A stretch of 64,000 bases of DNA from Ornithodoros turicata (taxonomy: Eukaryota; Arthropoda; Arachnida; Ixodida; Argasidae): contig NC_088202.1 in assembly GCF_037126465.1 (NCBI RefSeq), forward strand, positions 119,116,123 to 119,180,122, written 5' to 3'. A program made the position numbers and the translations under genes. Of this stretch, positions 53,704 through 64,000 are shown in pieces (position 1 is the first letter of the stretch; each line of letters starts with the position of its first letter). The notes beneath the pieces were generated by a model. The model did not search any database. It had not been told where the DNA came from and worked only from the letters and a program-made list of their open reading frames with translations.

Positions 53704-55214
53704 TCCGTGAACGTGTAAATGCGCGTGACGCTTCGTAGTGCTTTTCATTTGCTTTTGCCTCGCCTGAGCGCGGTTCCGAGTGGGGCGCATCCGTGTGTGT
53801 TTTGCACGATAGATAGTTCTCTGTTTGTCGTGTGCGTGTGCTTTGTTTTGTTTTTAGGGCACCAAGCCCCCGGGGAGCCAGACCGCCCTTCATGTCACGT
53901 CATGTCACGCCACGTCACGTCACGCCACGAGTGGGATTCCAAGCGTGATATCATTGCATCAGCGTTTTGCAGAAATCGATCAATAAGATAATATGTGCAG
54001 GAAACCTGAAACTCGATGAAATATGACACATTTATGCGACATAACGCAGTTAAACTGAAGTATGCGTGGATTCATGTTTCTCCACCACGCATATTACCCT
54101 TAACGTCCTATTAATTTACCCGGAAGTAATCTATAAATCATACGTCATAACTGGTATACCAATATACGTCGTGTGAATACGAAGGGCAAGATGCCCCGGA
54201 GTGGCACGCTTCCGAGTCATACAAAGTGTATATGCAGACAATAGACATGCAAATTTATTTCACACCACAAGTGTGGAGGTGGGCAAAGTAAGAGATGGCT
54301 GAACTCGGCCCCCTACATCCTGCAGTAAATGGGACGAGTAAATGGGAACTACAACATGCGCCGTTACACCAAACACACACAAGCTACATCAGAACACAGG
54401 CACAAAGTCAACATGCGCCTAAATCTACTCTCAATTATAATTAGTATACAGACACAAAAAGTACTAAAACATGCTACGCTCAACTACCAACATGAATAAC
54501 TCGCATACATTTCAAGTCGAGTTGCTCGGTGAAGTAGCAGCGGCGCTGCTATCGCCACACAAGCACACACACACATACATTGGATGATGATGAGGTGGAC
54601 GATTCACCGCCGCTGGCACTCGCGGGCATGCTTTTCTTGCAAAGATGTTTGCAGTGCACGTCTTCTGCGTCTCTACAATTTTACGAATTCCCATTTTTGT
54701 TCTCTTCTATTCTGTTGAGAACAATTAATTGTAATGGTAGTTGCAATAATAATTGTAATTAATTGTAATCTTATTATGCGCCTCCTACTTACTAACTCTA
54801 TGCAGTCTCCATAGTCGTCGATTGCAGCGCCATGCGCTCGCTGTTTTTTTTTTTTTTTTTTTGTGGTGGGGGGGGGTGCGCGTGCGTGCGTGTGTGTGTG
54901 TTAGCTCCGCGATAGTCACGGGGAGTGCGCAGTCGTTCCACTGTCCTCTTCTTGGTCACTGTAGCTACTACCTATAGTTTTGTCTTTCGCATGTAAAACA
55001 ACGGCAGCAAATACATGTAGTGACGACGTGTGGGGAAATTAGTGAGCTGGAGTAGCCGGGATTGCAAAGCCTGGATTGTGGCTTGTGGAGCCACAATCTC
55101 TATATTATTTTTAATCCAAATCCGATCCTTCTGAGGAAACGTATCACTAATTTGTGGCTCACTACCATGTCCGCATAATGTGGAAAACCACAAAACGTAC
55201 GTAATGACGTGTGA
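53704..55214. other. Intergenic DNA with simple repeats
   Basis: A run of CATGTCACGT/CACGCCACGT units lies at about 53889-53930, and a T20, G8 and GT-rich tract at 54843-54901. AT-rich DNA with TTGTAATTAATTG motifs lies at 54725-54775. No gene is supported. Confidence 0.55.
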
Positions 55215-55425
55215 CAAAATTGCTTGGTCTATGATCAAATCCAGCCCACCAACGCTGTGCCCTAAAACCACTACTCACATTTCTGGACAACGTAGACTTC
55301 GGTCCTCTCTCTGATGTTCAGCAACCAAATTACAGCGAGCGATAGGGTAGAGTGTCGCCTCTGGCAATGAAACACGCCAGTCACATCATCACGAGAAGAA
55401 AGTCGTCGTCGTCGTAGTTGTAAAT
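55215..55425 (+). mobile_element. LINE-A 3' fragment, diverged
   Basis: AAATTGCTTGGTCTATGATC, GGGTAGAGTGTCGCCTCTGG and an AAAGTCGTCGTCGTCG end match the LINE-A 3' region with many changes. The flanking duplication is unclear. Confidence 0.65.
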
Positions 55426-56653
55426 CTAAAGAAAAAAAAAACATTATTATAGATCAATAATTGATCGATATGGCACCTATAAGGCAAATCTAGCGCAGTT
55501 TTGGGCAGACTATTTTGCAAGGACTGTATTTTTTGTTCATTTGCTATAGGGACCCCACACCAATATGCCACAACAAAGTACTATACGGCACGAACCTCAT
55601 ATTCCTGCTTGATATCTCTATAGGACGTACCACGTTGTACCGTGCCTTCATTATTTTATAACCTGAAGGCCTTGGCGAGGAGGGGAAGTCAACACTCCCG
55701 CTATATTTCCCTCAGGTAGCACTATAGCAAGAAGAAATTCACATGACGCACCGGTAAGCCTTACCTGGTAGCCAGTAAACCCTCCTGAGGAAGAGCAAGA
55801 AAAGAGCGAGTGTGCCGTTACTCAAAACGATCCGCTGCTGTCTTAATGAAGATTGCGAGGCATGTCATCGTGATACGGGAAGAGAGCTAGAAATAGTCAC
55901 GGCGGACCTAATTACGACCGTCGCTGAAACCGCAACGTCAACGGTGTCTTTACGCAAAATCGTTAGAAACAAGTTTAGCTTACCTAGCGCTTGCGTAACT
56001 GTAGCTATCAAAGCAGACAAGCCGAGCTGACAGATTGCGAAATTAAATGCATTTCCTGGCGTCGCGTCTTCTGTAATGTACGGTGCAAATGGCCATTTTA
56101 AAGTCGCGAAGACGACGTGGTGGTTTATTCTGCTTTGCCTCTGCTTCTTGTGTGCTCTGGAAAACTCGAGCGATGATTCTCTGCTCTTCCAGGCGTATCA
56201 TACGTCGCCGTTTATTAATTAGGGCTTTCGTCGGATGCCATGGCACGCTAAGACTATCATGCATAGACGGGGGTGACATCCCCAGGACGGTGAATCTGAT
56301 CCTTAAATCATCCTTAACATGTCATTTTGGCACTATATAGCGTCCCCATGGTATCCTCAGATCATCCATAGATCCTACGTGAGGACAACTTGAGAACAGT
56401 GCTAGAGCATTTTCTAGGATGAACCATTTTTTATATTCATATCCCCTTTTCCGTATGCACACTTATAAAATAGCCCCCAACTCGTCAGAGAACCCACATC
56501 AGAGTTTTTTTTTATTATTGCACAGAAAACAGTTGCGCATACTGACTCCATACATCTTGGTTAACTGCAGTAAGTAACAGACAGTAAGCGCAGCGGTTTA
56601 GAAAGAAAGCAGAGAGAAATATAAAAGACAGACAAAAGTCAGAGAAGGTAGTA
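55426..56653. other. Intergenic DNA
   Basis: No gene recognised. A patch at 56270-56400 holds GGACATCC/GGATGTCC-like words that recur near 57540-57600 and 60280-60560, perhaps one very old repeat family. Confidence 0.4.
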
Positions 56654-56910
56654 GATCAAGAAAAGATCTTCCCGGAACAGCACCGCAAGCGGTACTGCCC
56701 CGACGACCTTGCTATCGGCCGCGAGTTCAAAGACACGGCCCACCCAGGTAATAGAAGAGAATAATAGAAGGTAATAGAAGAATAGGTAATAGAATAGAAG
56801 GAATAGAATCAGAAAGATCAGGAAAAGATCTTCCCGGAACAGCACCGCAAGCGGTACTGCCCCGACGACCTTGTTATCGGCCGCGCGTTCAAAGACATGG
56901 CCCACCCAGG
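56654..56910. repeat. 95 bp direct repeat with a GAATAGAAG spacer
   Basis: The copies 56654-56748 and 56816-56910 differ at four positions. The spacer is made of irregular AATAGAAG units. Both copies are open on the plus strand (KIFPEQHRKRYCPDDL) and on the minus strand (WVGRVFELAADSKVVGAVPL). Neither product is recognised. Confidence 0.9.
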
Positions 56911-57990
56911 GGCGGACCGCGTTATCAAGGGGCCCTTCTCCAAATATGAAGGACCGGCTCCCTTTCGCCTCCCTCCACCGCGAAAGATCCTGGCCCAAAG
57001 GCGAAAGATCAATACACGGATTTGAAGGGAGACCAGAGCATTAGTAATAGAATTCTCTTCCGAAGCAAAAACAGATACTATTTATTACTTATTATGCGAC
57101 CCTCCGTAAATTCGAGAGCCATGCTCGTCTGCGACACAACACAAATGGTGAGCTGTCCATGTTTCCTTCGATTACGCAAAGAAAAAATATTAAAAGCAAG
57201 AAATTGATTGAAGTGTTAGCTCTGTATCACTGCAAAGTCTATGTTTCTTACTGCTTTTGGTTTGAGACATTCAGGTAGGAATTTCGAAAGTCAAAAGTAG
57301 TGCGACAGAATCGCGCGTCTGTCCTTTCCACGAGAAATGCTTCATGTATCATAGGCAGTCATCCTTTTCGGAGGTAGAAAATTTTACGCTGGACCACCCT
57401 TTCTTTCAGAAGAATGTCAATCGGGTCCAAGGATCGGCCCAGAAAAACAAAACAAATGTGTTTAGGGAGTCTGAGCATGTAAAATAAACAAAGTAGTATT
57501 TCCCCAGACAGAACACTGTGTCCCATAATATTCCCAAATCGATCATCCATGTCCGCATCCTGGGCAGATGTCCCAGGGAAGTCCCACGAGGATGTTAATT
57601 TTTCCCCCTTCAAAGGCCGTGTTCAAGCTGTCTGGCGATGATCCGTCCAGGACTGGAAACGGACGAACCTGCGCCGCGTCGCCCGGTCGCAACGGTCGTT
57701 GCACGTTGCACTGTGAAGTGCAATCATTGTGCAATCGCAACGATGCTGCAGGGCATCGGAATTGAAATTGTGCGTGTAGTTTCGGAATTGAAATTGTAGT
57801 GGTAGAGGGCTGGATTCAGGTTTTTTGACGTTTTTTAGCTTATTTTGCAATACGCCATGCTGGAATACGAATATATATTATTACTATGTGTCTGCGCACA
57901 CGTTTCGCATTTGCAAATATCGTGAGTACGAAACTTGTGCTTGCTATGTTCCGCTAAACGCAGACTAACCGCCCGTGCGGTTTGAATGGG
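56911..57990. other. Intergenic DNA
   Basis: No gene is supported. A CpG-rich patch at 57610-57760 contains GTTGCACGTTGCAC and GTGCAATCGCAAC in opposite orientations, a weak inverted repeat. Confidence 0.4.
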
Positions 57991-58403
57991 TTCGAGGTGC
58001 GATGATGAAGCGGTCTCTGCGTCTGCTGTGGAAATGAGGAGTGGACGACCTGGTTTTGAATGTAATTGAACCGATGTAGTCCGGAATCCGCTTTTCAGTC
58101 TTGCAATTCAGGTGAGTTTTTTTCCGCTAGCATTCGTGTGCCGTTTGACAGATTTCATGCCACACGAGCGACTCTCGATTCCTTGTCAGGTTATCTGTCT
58201 GTGTTGCGAAGCTTACACCACAAAGAAAACTTCAAAACTGCTAAGGTAGATCAGTTTGGTGTAATGTTTTGTGGTGGTCAAGTTTATTCTGAACGCCTGC
58301 CTTAGTGGCCTGCCTTACACCATCAGTTGCTGTTTTTAATGTCAGTTATGCCGAACTTCATGGTGGTTTATTTGCTTCGATTTTCCTTGTATTTCTTTTA
58401 TAG

Positions 58404-58509
58404 GAAGATCACACTCCACGGCTCATGTTGCGCATGATTCAAGGGTACTGCAGTATGATTTTAGTGCTCATGGCAAACAGCGTCTCTCACTCTTCCGATC
58501 TGAAGCAAG
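58404..58509 (+). CDS. Candidate exon with signal peptide
   Basis: A TTTCTTTTATAG acceptor and an AAG|GTAAGA donor bound a 106-nt open exon. Its ATG (58425) starts MLRMIQGYCSMILVLMANS, then VSHSSDLKQ, a hydrophobic signal-peptide-like start ending at a phase-1 intron, a common layout for secreted proteins. A CAG|GTGAGT donor at 58112 could end a 5' non-coding exon. An alternative frame also stays open and joins in phase to NRCSPESAFQSCNSG upstream and LLHLTCRQDSF downstream (58838) but has no initiator Met. No downstream exon can be assigned with confidence. The exon end is inside an exact tandem duplication. Confidence 0.35.
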
Positions 58510-58766
58510 GTAAGAAAAAGTGAGATTTTGGCACACTGATTAAGTTAATTATGTCCCAATCTACAAATTTGGAGGAATATAAGTGCATGTGCTTCAGATT
58601 TGACAATGTGTATGGCATGCATGTTCTCTCACTCTTCCGATCTGAAGCAAGGTAAGAAAAAGTGAGATTTTGGCACACTGATTAAGTTAATTATGTCCCA
58701 ATCTACAAATTTGGAGGAATATAAGTGCATGTGCTTCAGATTTGACAATGTGTATGGCATGCATGT
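58483..58766. repeat. Exact 142 bp tandem duplication
   Basis: 58483-58624 and 58625-58766 are identical by eye. Each unit includes the candidate exon end and its splice donor. Each begins TCTCTCACTCTTCCGATCTG. Perfect identity means it is very recent or an assembly artefact. Confidence 0.95.
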
Positions 58767-58837
58767 TCTTTGAAGCTCAATGTGCCAACAATAAATGTAA
58801 TATCTCAAGCGCAGAGTACTTTCCTTTGATGTTTAGG

Positions 58838-59022
58838 TTGCTTCACCTGACATGCCGACAAGATTCCTTCACAAAGTACAACGCAACGAAGAAGCAATCA
58901 AGTCGTGGTTTACAGGATGCATCAGAACACTTGTCGGGAAAGATTTGATGAGTTGCCTGCAAGGAAGCACCAAGCTGCGCAAATTGAAAAGACTGTTGCA
59001 AAACTTATTCATGTGTCTGTGA
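58838..59022 (+). CDS. Candidate downstream exon (unrecognised)
   Basis: TGTTTAG precedes an open frame VASPDMPTRFLHKVQRNEEA, IKSWFTGCIRTLVGKDLM to a TGA at 59020. A second frame (LLHLTCRQDSFTKYNATK) joins in phase to the alternative reading of the exon at 58404. The two frames exclude each other and neither matches a known family. Confidence 0.2.
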
Positions 59023-60787
59023 GTGTGTGTGTGTGTACAGAGGAACATTTGCGTTGCATGTTGATTACTCCAATCGTTTTGCCCCATCCAAACATCCTTC
59101 GAATCGCTCGTAAATTATTTACTTCTGGCGAATTTAGAACATACTTTCGCTCTGATAATTTGGGTGTATTTAGGGAATTGATGCTTAGGGTTTAGTATAC
59201 ATTAAGCATTTCATTTTCCACAAACTGTTTTTGTTTCATTCCAAAAGATCCAAGAGCATGTTCATGATCTAGCATAATATCAAGGTATCATTTGGAAGTG
59301 CTACAATTTTTTCAGTCGTTCTGAGTCAGCTCACATTATACTTTGCACAGATTCAATTTGGGATACGTTGAGGTAGTATTTGCAGTTGATTATGATTTTC
59401 TTCTTTACTGAACATTCTACGCATATGTCTGTGTGTGGGACCGCAAAAATATGTGACATATGTGCTCTGGGAATATAGTTCTGCTGCTGTATGTTGTTCT
59501 GTTACCTGTCTGAGAGTTACCACGCTCTGAGAAAAGGCCCATTCAAACATTGTCTTTTTATGATTAATTGTTCGATATTCTGTGGAATTTGTCCAAATTT
59601 GGCGTTTATACGGGGCTGTAAAATATTCGTGTACCTATACCTTATGCTCTATAACGGTGTAGCTTTGTGAGTAACTGTCCTCATGATTTTTCTACAATGG
59701 AAATTTTTTAGTCAAATTTACAACTCGTGCACAAACGGAGCGTATGGGTGCCCGCATGAGAATTTGCATGTTTTTATATCATGGTTGCACAAGTACTCGA
59801 GGAAAAGTATATTAATTACTTGTAAAGTCTGCCCAGGAACATCCCGCTCACTCAAAGGCAGACCTCTTGACTTACGCTACCACTCTGTCGTGTTGTCATT
59901 GCACGACACATTTCCCTGAAACGTTTCAGGGTTAGTTTCGACTATATTCATACCATTACTTCTCTGTGCTGTACAGACATTGGACAAATTCATTTTGTGT
60001 GCCGCATGAGACTGGACATAACTTTTCAACAATTTTTCGGGTGTATATTGCAGCACATGTTCTGATGGACGGTACTGCTGTGGGGTGTAAGCGTCATTGC
60101 AATACAAATGCCTTACTGTACGTGTATCATGCGTAAAAATAAATCACTTCTGTCCTTTATAGTGATTTCTATATTGTAATTAATATAATGGTTAAAAATC
60201 AACAAAACCGTTAAATTTCAACATGAAAGAGTACTTCCATCCGTCGTCCGTCACGCATCCCGCATTTTCGAATGGGACCGCCGTGGGAAGTAACTAGGAT
60301 GTTCGAGGAACTGACAAAACGGTGTCCGTGGGACGTTTTTTGTCCCGCTAGACCCGTTCCGCGGGATGTCGTGAGATCCCGTTTAAGACATCCGTGGAAC
60401 CTCCGTGGGATCAATTTGTTCTGTCTGGGTCTCGTCTCGCTATCTACCTATAGGGACGGGCACAGGACGTACCTGAATGACTCTTCACGGACAGTCCGCG
60501 AGTGTCATCCTCAGCACGTTCTGGGGATACACCTCGAAGGACGAGGACACGATGATAGTGTGGGGACATCCTGAGGACCGTGTGTGTTCTTGGGGGCACT
60601 GCGCAACGCGTTGGTGACACGGGACTTGATTGATTGAATTAACACAAAAATGCAGCGAGCGAGAGTTATGTAGTACGCAACCCTGCTTTATTCATCAAGC
60701 AATTCGTCAAGGTATCAAGTAACAATCAACCAAGAGCGACCCTGCGAGTTATTTTCGCTAGACGGTGTCTTAACATTAGTGAACTTT
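59023..60787. other. Mostly intergenic DNA, one Cys-rich frame
   Basis: At 59711-59919, after a TTTTTTAG acceptor-like site, a plus frame reads SQIYNSCTNGAYGCPHENLH and continues with C-x6-C-x23-C-x2-C spacing to a stop. No family is recognised. GGGATGTC-like words are frequent at 60270-60560. Nothing else is supported. Confidence 0.35.
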
Positions 60788-60902
60788 AGTATGTCGTACG
60801 CTGTAACCTTTACGTACGTAAGGGATAGCGTTTGCGGTGCGCATTGCGCAGAACCAGCTCGCTATCCCTCACGTACGCGAAGGCGACAGCGTACGATATA
60901 CT
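60788..60902. repeat. 115 bp palindrome
   Basis: AGTATGTCGTACGCTGT at the left mirrors ACAGCGTACGATATACT at the right, with further pairing through ACGTACGTAAGGGATAGCG. The arms are about 48 bp with several mismatches. It is likely a tiny fold-back element. Confidence 0.75.
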
Positions 60903-60918
60903 GAAACTCACCATTGTG

Positions 60919-61285
60919 CAATAGACCAGCGTTTCCCAAACTTCTCGTTGTATCAGACCCCCCCCCCCCCCCCAAACCAGCGAGAATCCATTCGAGGGCC
61001 CCCGTTCAGTACGATTCATGTTGACATAAATAAGGGACGCGAAGAAGGAAAAGGAAAACCAAACAAACAAGGCACCACCATGCAGGATATGGGAAGGTAG
61101 TACATTTCTGCCTTCTTTAGTATCATAATATCGTCATATATCAATATCGTCCCCCTCAGAGATGACGTGACCAGCATTCGCCAAGACGGTCTTCGGACTG
61201 TCTTCGATCGTCGCGGACCCCCACGAACACTTTTAGGGACCCCCGGGGGTCCGCGAACCACACTTTTGGAACCACTGTAATAGAC
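60919..61285. mobile_element. hAT-type element, GGACCCC family
   Basis: The body 60927-61277 has ends CAGCGTTTCCCAAAC and inverted CAGTGGTTCCAAAAGTG. Inside lie GGGGGTCCGCGAACCAC-type motifs. The flanks CAATAGAC (60919-60926) and TAATAGAC (61278-61285) are an 8 bp duplication with one change. It has a C18 run at 60959 and no coding capacity. Confidence 0.88.
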
Positions 61286-63111
61286 CACTTGGGTGCATGC
61301 ACCCGCACTGCGCACTTTAGTCGCGATGCACTCTCCCACTCTCTCTGGGTGAAAAAAAAAAAAGAACAAGAAAGGAACCTCGCCATCTTGCGTTGGTTGC
61401 TGTTGTTGTAACAAAGTTTACGGAGCATGAGGTGCTTCCAACTATTTTGTCAATACGTTCCGGCACCCACCGGGCTTCTTGGTTCACTTGGGTATACTGA
61501 AACGTCGAGACCGTCTGCGTAACCCGTTCAACGTGCGTTGCAACACCGTGGCCTCTGAGAGCGGAACAATAATGCTTGGTTATGCATCACCCATTCCACC
61601 TTGCGAGCTTTTCCCTCGCATGTTCGTTTCCAAACACTTTCGAACACGTCACGGTATGACGCTACTTCCGTTGAAAATGATGGGCCAAATAGACCTCTTC
61701 CTGTTTTCTTCTTTTTTTTTTAATGATATCAGAGTGTTCGACAGCGCCACCAATTTGGTAGAGTTGAACTACGCTCGAAGCTAGGCGCGAACAAGGTGGC
61801 GCCCTAAAGCCACGGTCTAGAGGGGATTATGATGGCCCCTGAAAGGGACGCGACCTTCGCTCCTACTTTTCCTTCAATAGGAGGCAGCGAACAAGTGCCC
61901 ATTCGTGGAACCCAGCCCCTCCCCCCCTTTCTGATTTGTTTCGGTTTCAGTCTGTCTACCACGTCATGTTCACGTTTCTTGGGTAGAGGTCTATTTACGA
62001 AAGACTCAAAGAGCTTAGTAATGCGCTAATCGGCCAATCCTTGGAAGCGCTAGCCGCGCTTCCTGCCATTGTTCAACGGACTCGGCGCACTGCTACATGT
62101 TGGGTGTGTTTGCTTATTGGACTCGAGAGTCGAAGAAGCCGACTCCTGGCGGACGAAAATGCCGCGGCGCGGCTCTCGTGACTTCAACCACGTGGCAGTA
62201 ACTCCCATCCTAGAATCCGAGGAAAACAACTCTGAATGGCAAGTTTCATCGCCAGAGGCGCTATTCTATCTCGTTACTGGGGCTAATGTGATGAAATGGC
62301 ATAATGAGGCTTCTCACAGTGAGGGACGAAGTTCCACGTTGTCCAAAAAGTTGCTTTTGGGGGCAGTGTGTTCGTGGGCTGAATTTGACAATGGACCAAG
62401 CAATTTTGACATATATAGTGAGACGGCGAGAGTAAACAGTTCGAGGAGTCAACACTAGAGGGGTTCGAAAGTTGACTCCCAGAGACTCTCCTCTTGGTGG
62501 GGGTCGCTGGAGTGATTGACGTAGGATAAGCCTCCTACGTCACGACTCCGACTCGCGGGTCGCTCGAGTTGAATAAACGAACACAACCGTTGTCTCACGT
62601 TCGTGCGAAATGACATCACGAGCCACGTGATTAGAACCACCAATGTCGTCTTCAAGTGACATAAACGCCGCTGATTCTCGGGTGAGGACTGCAAGGAATT
62701 CTTTCGCCTGTTCTGGTCAAGGTACCTCCTGCGTATGGTACACAGCAATACGCTCATTGTTCTCGTGTGAAAACGCGTGATATTTGTTCTATATCTCGCG
62801 GCAATTAGGAGCGCGCAGTGTATGGTAGGTGTCGCACTGCTCCTCTAAGCATTTGAAATTGGCAGAAGACAATGAAGCCATTCATTGTGCTTGTGTGTCA
62901 TATTGTGGGCAACAACAACAACAGATAAATCGTGACTATGAGCAGACGATGCAGAATGATGCCAAATGCAAGTTGCCTCATCTGCAGGTTATTTCATCTA
63001 ATTTGTTACAAATGTTCATTAGAAAATCTTGTAAATTATGGGCGTACGGTATTTATCAATGACGAACGTTTGCCATATACTGCAAGTAATTTTAGTGAAA
63101 TGGAATTTACA
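61286..63111. other. Intergenic DNA
   Basis: No gene recognised. A 129-codon plus frame at 62069-62458 has no known motif. A short hairpin TGACGTAGGATAAGCCTCCTACGTCA lies near 62517-62543. An ACAACAACAACA tract followed by AAATCGTGACTATGA (62908-62942) matches one in the CR1 3' region (40238-40275). Confidence 0.4.
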
Positions 63112-63796
63112 ACAACGACTTTATTTTAAGATTATGAATGGGGAGTCTCATCGCCAGGGGCGATACTCTACCCTAGTGTGGCAGTGCCAGTGGTGATGTG
63201 GGGAATTAGATAATGAGCCCCTTCCTATTGTGTCCAAAAAGGTCAATGAGCTAGTAGCGCAGAGCGTTGGTGGGCTGGAGTCGGCCAGGGACCAAGCAAT
63301 CTTGATAGAGAAAAGAAGCGGGAGTCAATCTCACTAAGAGACCCGGAGAGCGCGGTTCGGGAAGGTTGGTAGTGTGGGCAATGAAGAAGAATGTGCTCCA
63401 GATACTCTAGAGCACCACAGTGACAGCAGCTGGGAGAGTCAACTTGTCTCAAGCGGTAACGCCACTGAGCTGTATCGAGCAACCCCCCGAGCAACATGCC
63501 GCCAGCTAGGCAGGCAGACCGCTCGTCTAACCAACGTTACCCCCACGAGTCGCATTCGATGAATTAATGCAGCATCTTGACGAGAGGTGTTTCGTGGCAT
63601 ACGGAAAGCGAGCGTCGGATCAACTCTGCTCAGCGTAGATGGGGGAGAATGTCGCTTGTCCATTGGCGGAAGCCAGGGGTGCGACCAGGCGTCGCGGAAT
63701 GGAACGACGATCTCCTCAAAACTGGTGCGCTTCCGATACGAGAGAGCTGCTTTTACGGCGCTGTCGGACTGTTCATTCGCCACAATGGCCTGGAAC
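63112..63796 (-). pseudogene. LINE-A C-terminus and 3' end
   Basis: From 63796 down, the minus strand reads the last RNase H residues (PGHCG, NEQSDSAVKAALSYRKRT), then MPRNTSRQDAALIHRMRL. Next is a 61-base surplus stretch (about 63484-63552) absent from the copy at 10160, then YRLRQVDSPSCCHCGALEYL, LLGPWPTPAHQRSALLA and a 3' end with an AATAAAGTCGTTGTT tail at 63112. Here the Cys/His cluster is whole, unlike the copy split at 10264. Frameshifts make it inactive. The 5' side is cut by a hAT-type element. Confidence 0.85.
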
Positions 63797-64000
63797 TAGC
63801 GATGCAAAAATATCGAAATTTTCGATATCGATAAATATCAACATCGTAAAAAATAATCAATAAAATCAATTAAATATCGATATCTATATCGATAAATTAT
63901 CGATTAAAATATCGATATTTTATCGATATATCGATATCTGTAAAAGAAATATCGATATATCGATGTTTGAAAATTGGCCACGCCATTACATCAACACTTG
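63797..64000. mobile_element. Left end of a hAT-like element, ATCGATAT family
   Basis: LINE-A similarity stops at 63796 and TAGCGATGCAAAAATATCG begins, followed by dense ATCGATAT repeats to the window edge. The layout copies the other hAT-type elements here, although the first base is T where C is usual. The right end and target duplication lie outside the window. Confidence 0.65.

Noticed and set aside
53889..53930. A CRISPR-like or telomeric array
   Set aside because: The short CATGTCACGT-type units have no spacers and no telomere unit. It is a simple microsatellite in eukaryotic DNA.
56639..56998. A 119-codon membrane protein on the minus strand
   Set aside because: The hydrophobic part comes from translating the AATAGAAG simple-sequence spacer, and the rest is the direct repeat.
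60959..60976. Another LINE-B oligo-C tail
   Set aside because: The C run lies inside a hAT-type element and is not preceded by AATAAACATAT.

Overview
This window is non-coding-rich eukaryotic DNA, almost certainly from a chelicerate and most likely a tick. Supporting signs are the absence of any prokaryotic gene layout, only short open frames, and dense layers of transposable elements. These include LINEs with a C-terminal RNase H and zinc-knuckle tail, CR1/L2-like LINEs, mariner, many hAT-type elements, two tRNA-derived SINE families, and introns with GT-AG borders. Assignment to ticks rests on the look of the SINE and LINE families and is an inference. No complete host gene can be supported.

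Layout, left to right. 1-5 kb: degenerate intergenic DNA with a ~770 bp fold-back element. 4.46-12.92 kb: a stretch bounded by inverted TTAA-flanked termini. It contains a twin-primed LINE fragment, a CR1 remnant, a tRNA-SINE, a minus-strand cluster of exon-like segments, and a LINE-A copy with a 13 bp target duplication. That LINE carries a hAT element (8 bp duplication), which itself carries a fold-back palindrome. 13-20 kb: a broken LINE reverse transcriptase, a decayed hammerhead-ribozyme motif, a hAT-like element holding a SINE, and a LINE RNase H remnant. 20-32 kb: mostly unassignable DNA with hAT-type elements, SINEs and a LINE-B 3' end. 32-36 kb: a mariner pseudogene followed by a long broken LINE. 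39-43 kb: a CR1 LINE split by a 738 bp palindromic element, a tRNA-SINE, a LINE-C 3' end, and mariner and LINE-B debris. 48.2-48.4 kb: an intact-looking type I hammerhead ribozyme inside a perfect 48 bp-arm inverted repeat, beside an (AT)14 tract. 49-54 kb: SINEs, two hAT elements (one with BED-finger and transposase remnants) and a TTAA element. 56-59 kb: a 95 bp direct repeat and a possible host exon carrying a signal peptide, followed by an exact 142 bp tandem duplication. 60.8-64 kb: a palindrome, a hAT element, and a minus-strand LINE-A copy cut by another hAT-type element at the window edge.

The most notable content is the hammerhead ribozyme pair (48.3 kb intact core, 15.8 kb with the conserved G8 changed to A), of the kind carried by Penelope-like retroelements. 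The second is a set of at least seven hAT-type elements that share one architecture, CAG-starting termini and 8 bp target duplications where resolvable, but each fill their subterminal zones with a different short motif. Names such as LINE-A, LINE-B and LINE-C are local labels used only here.
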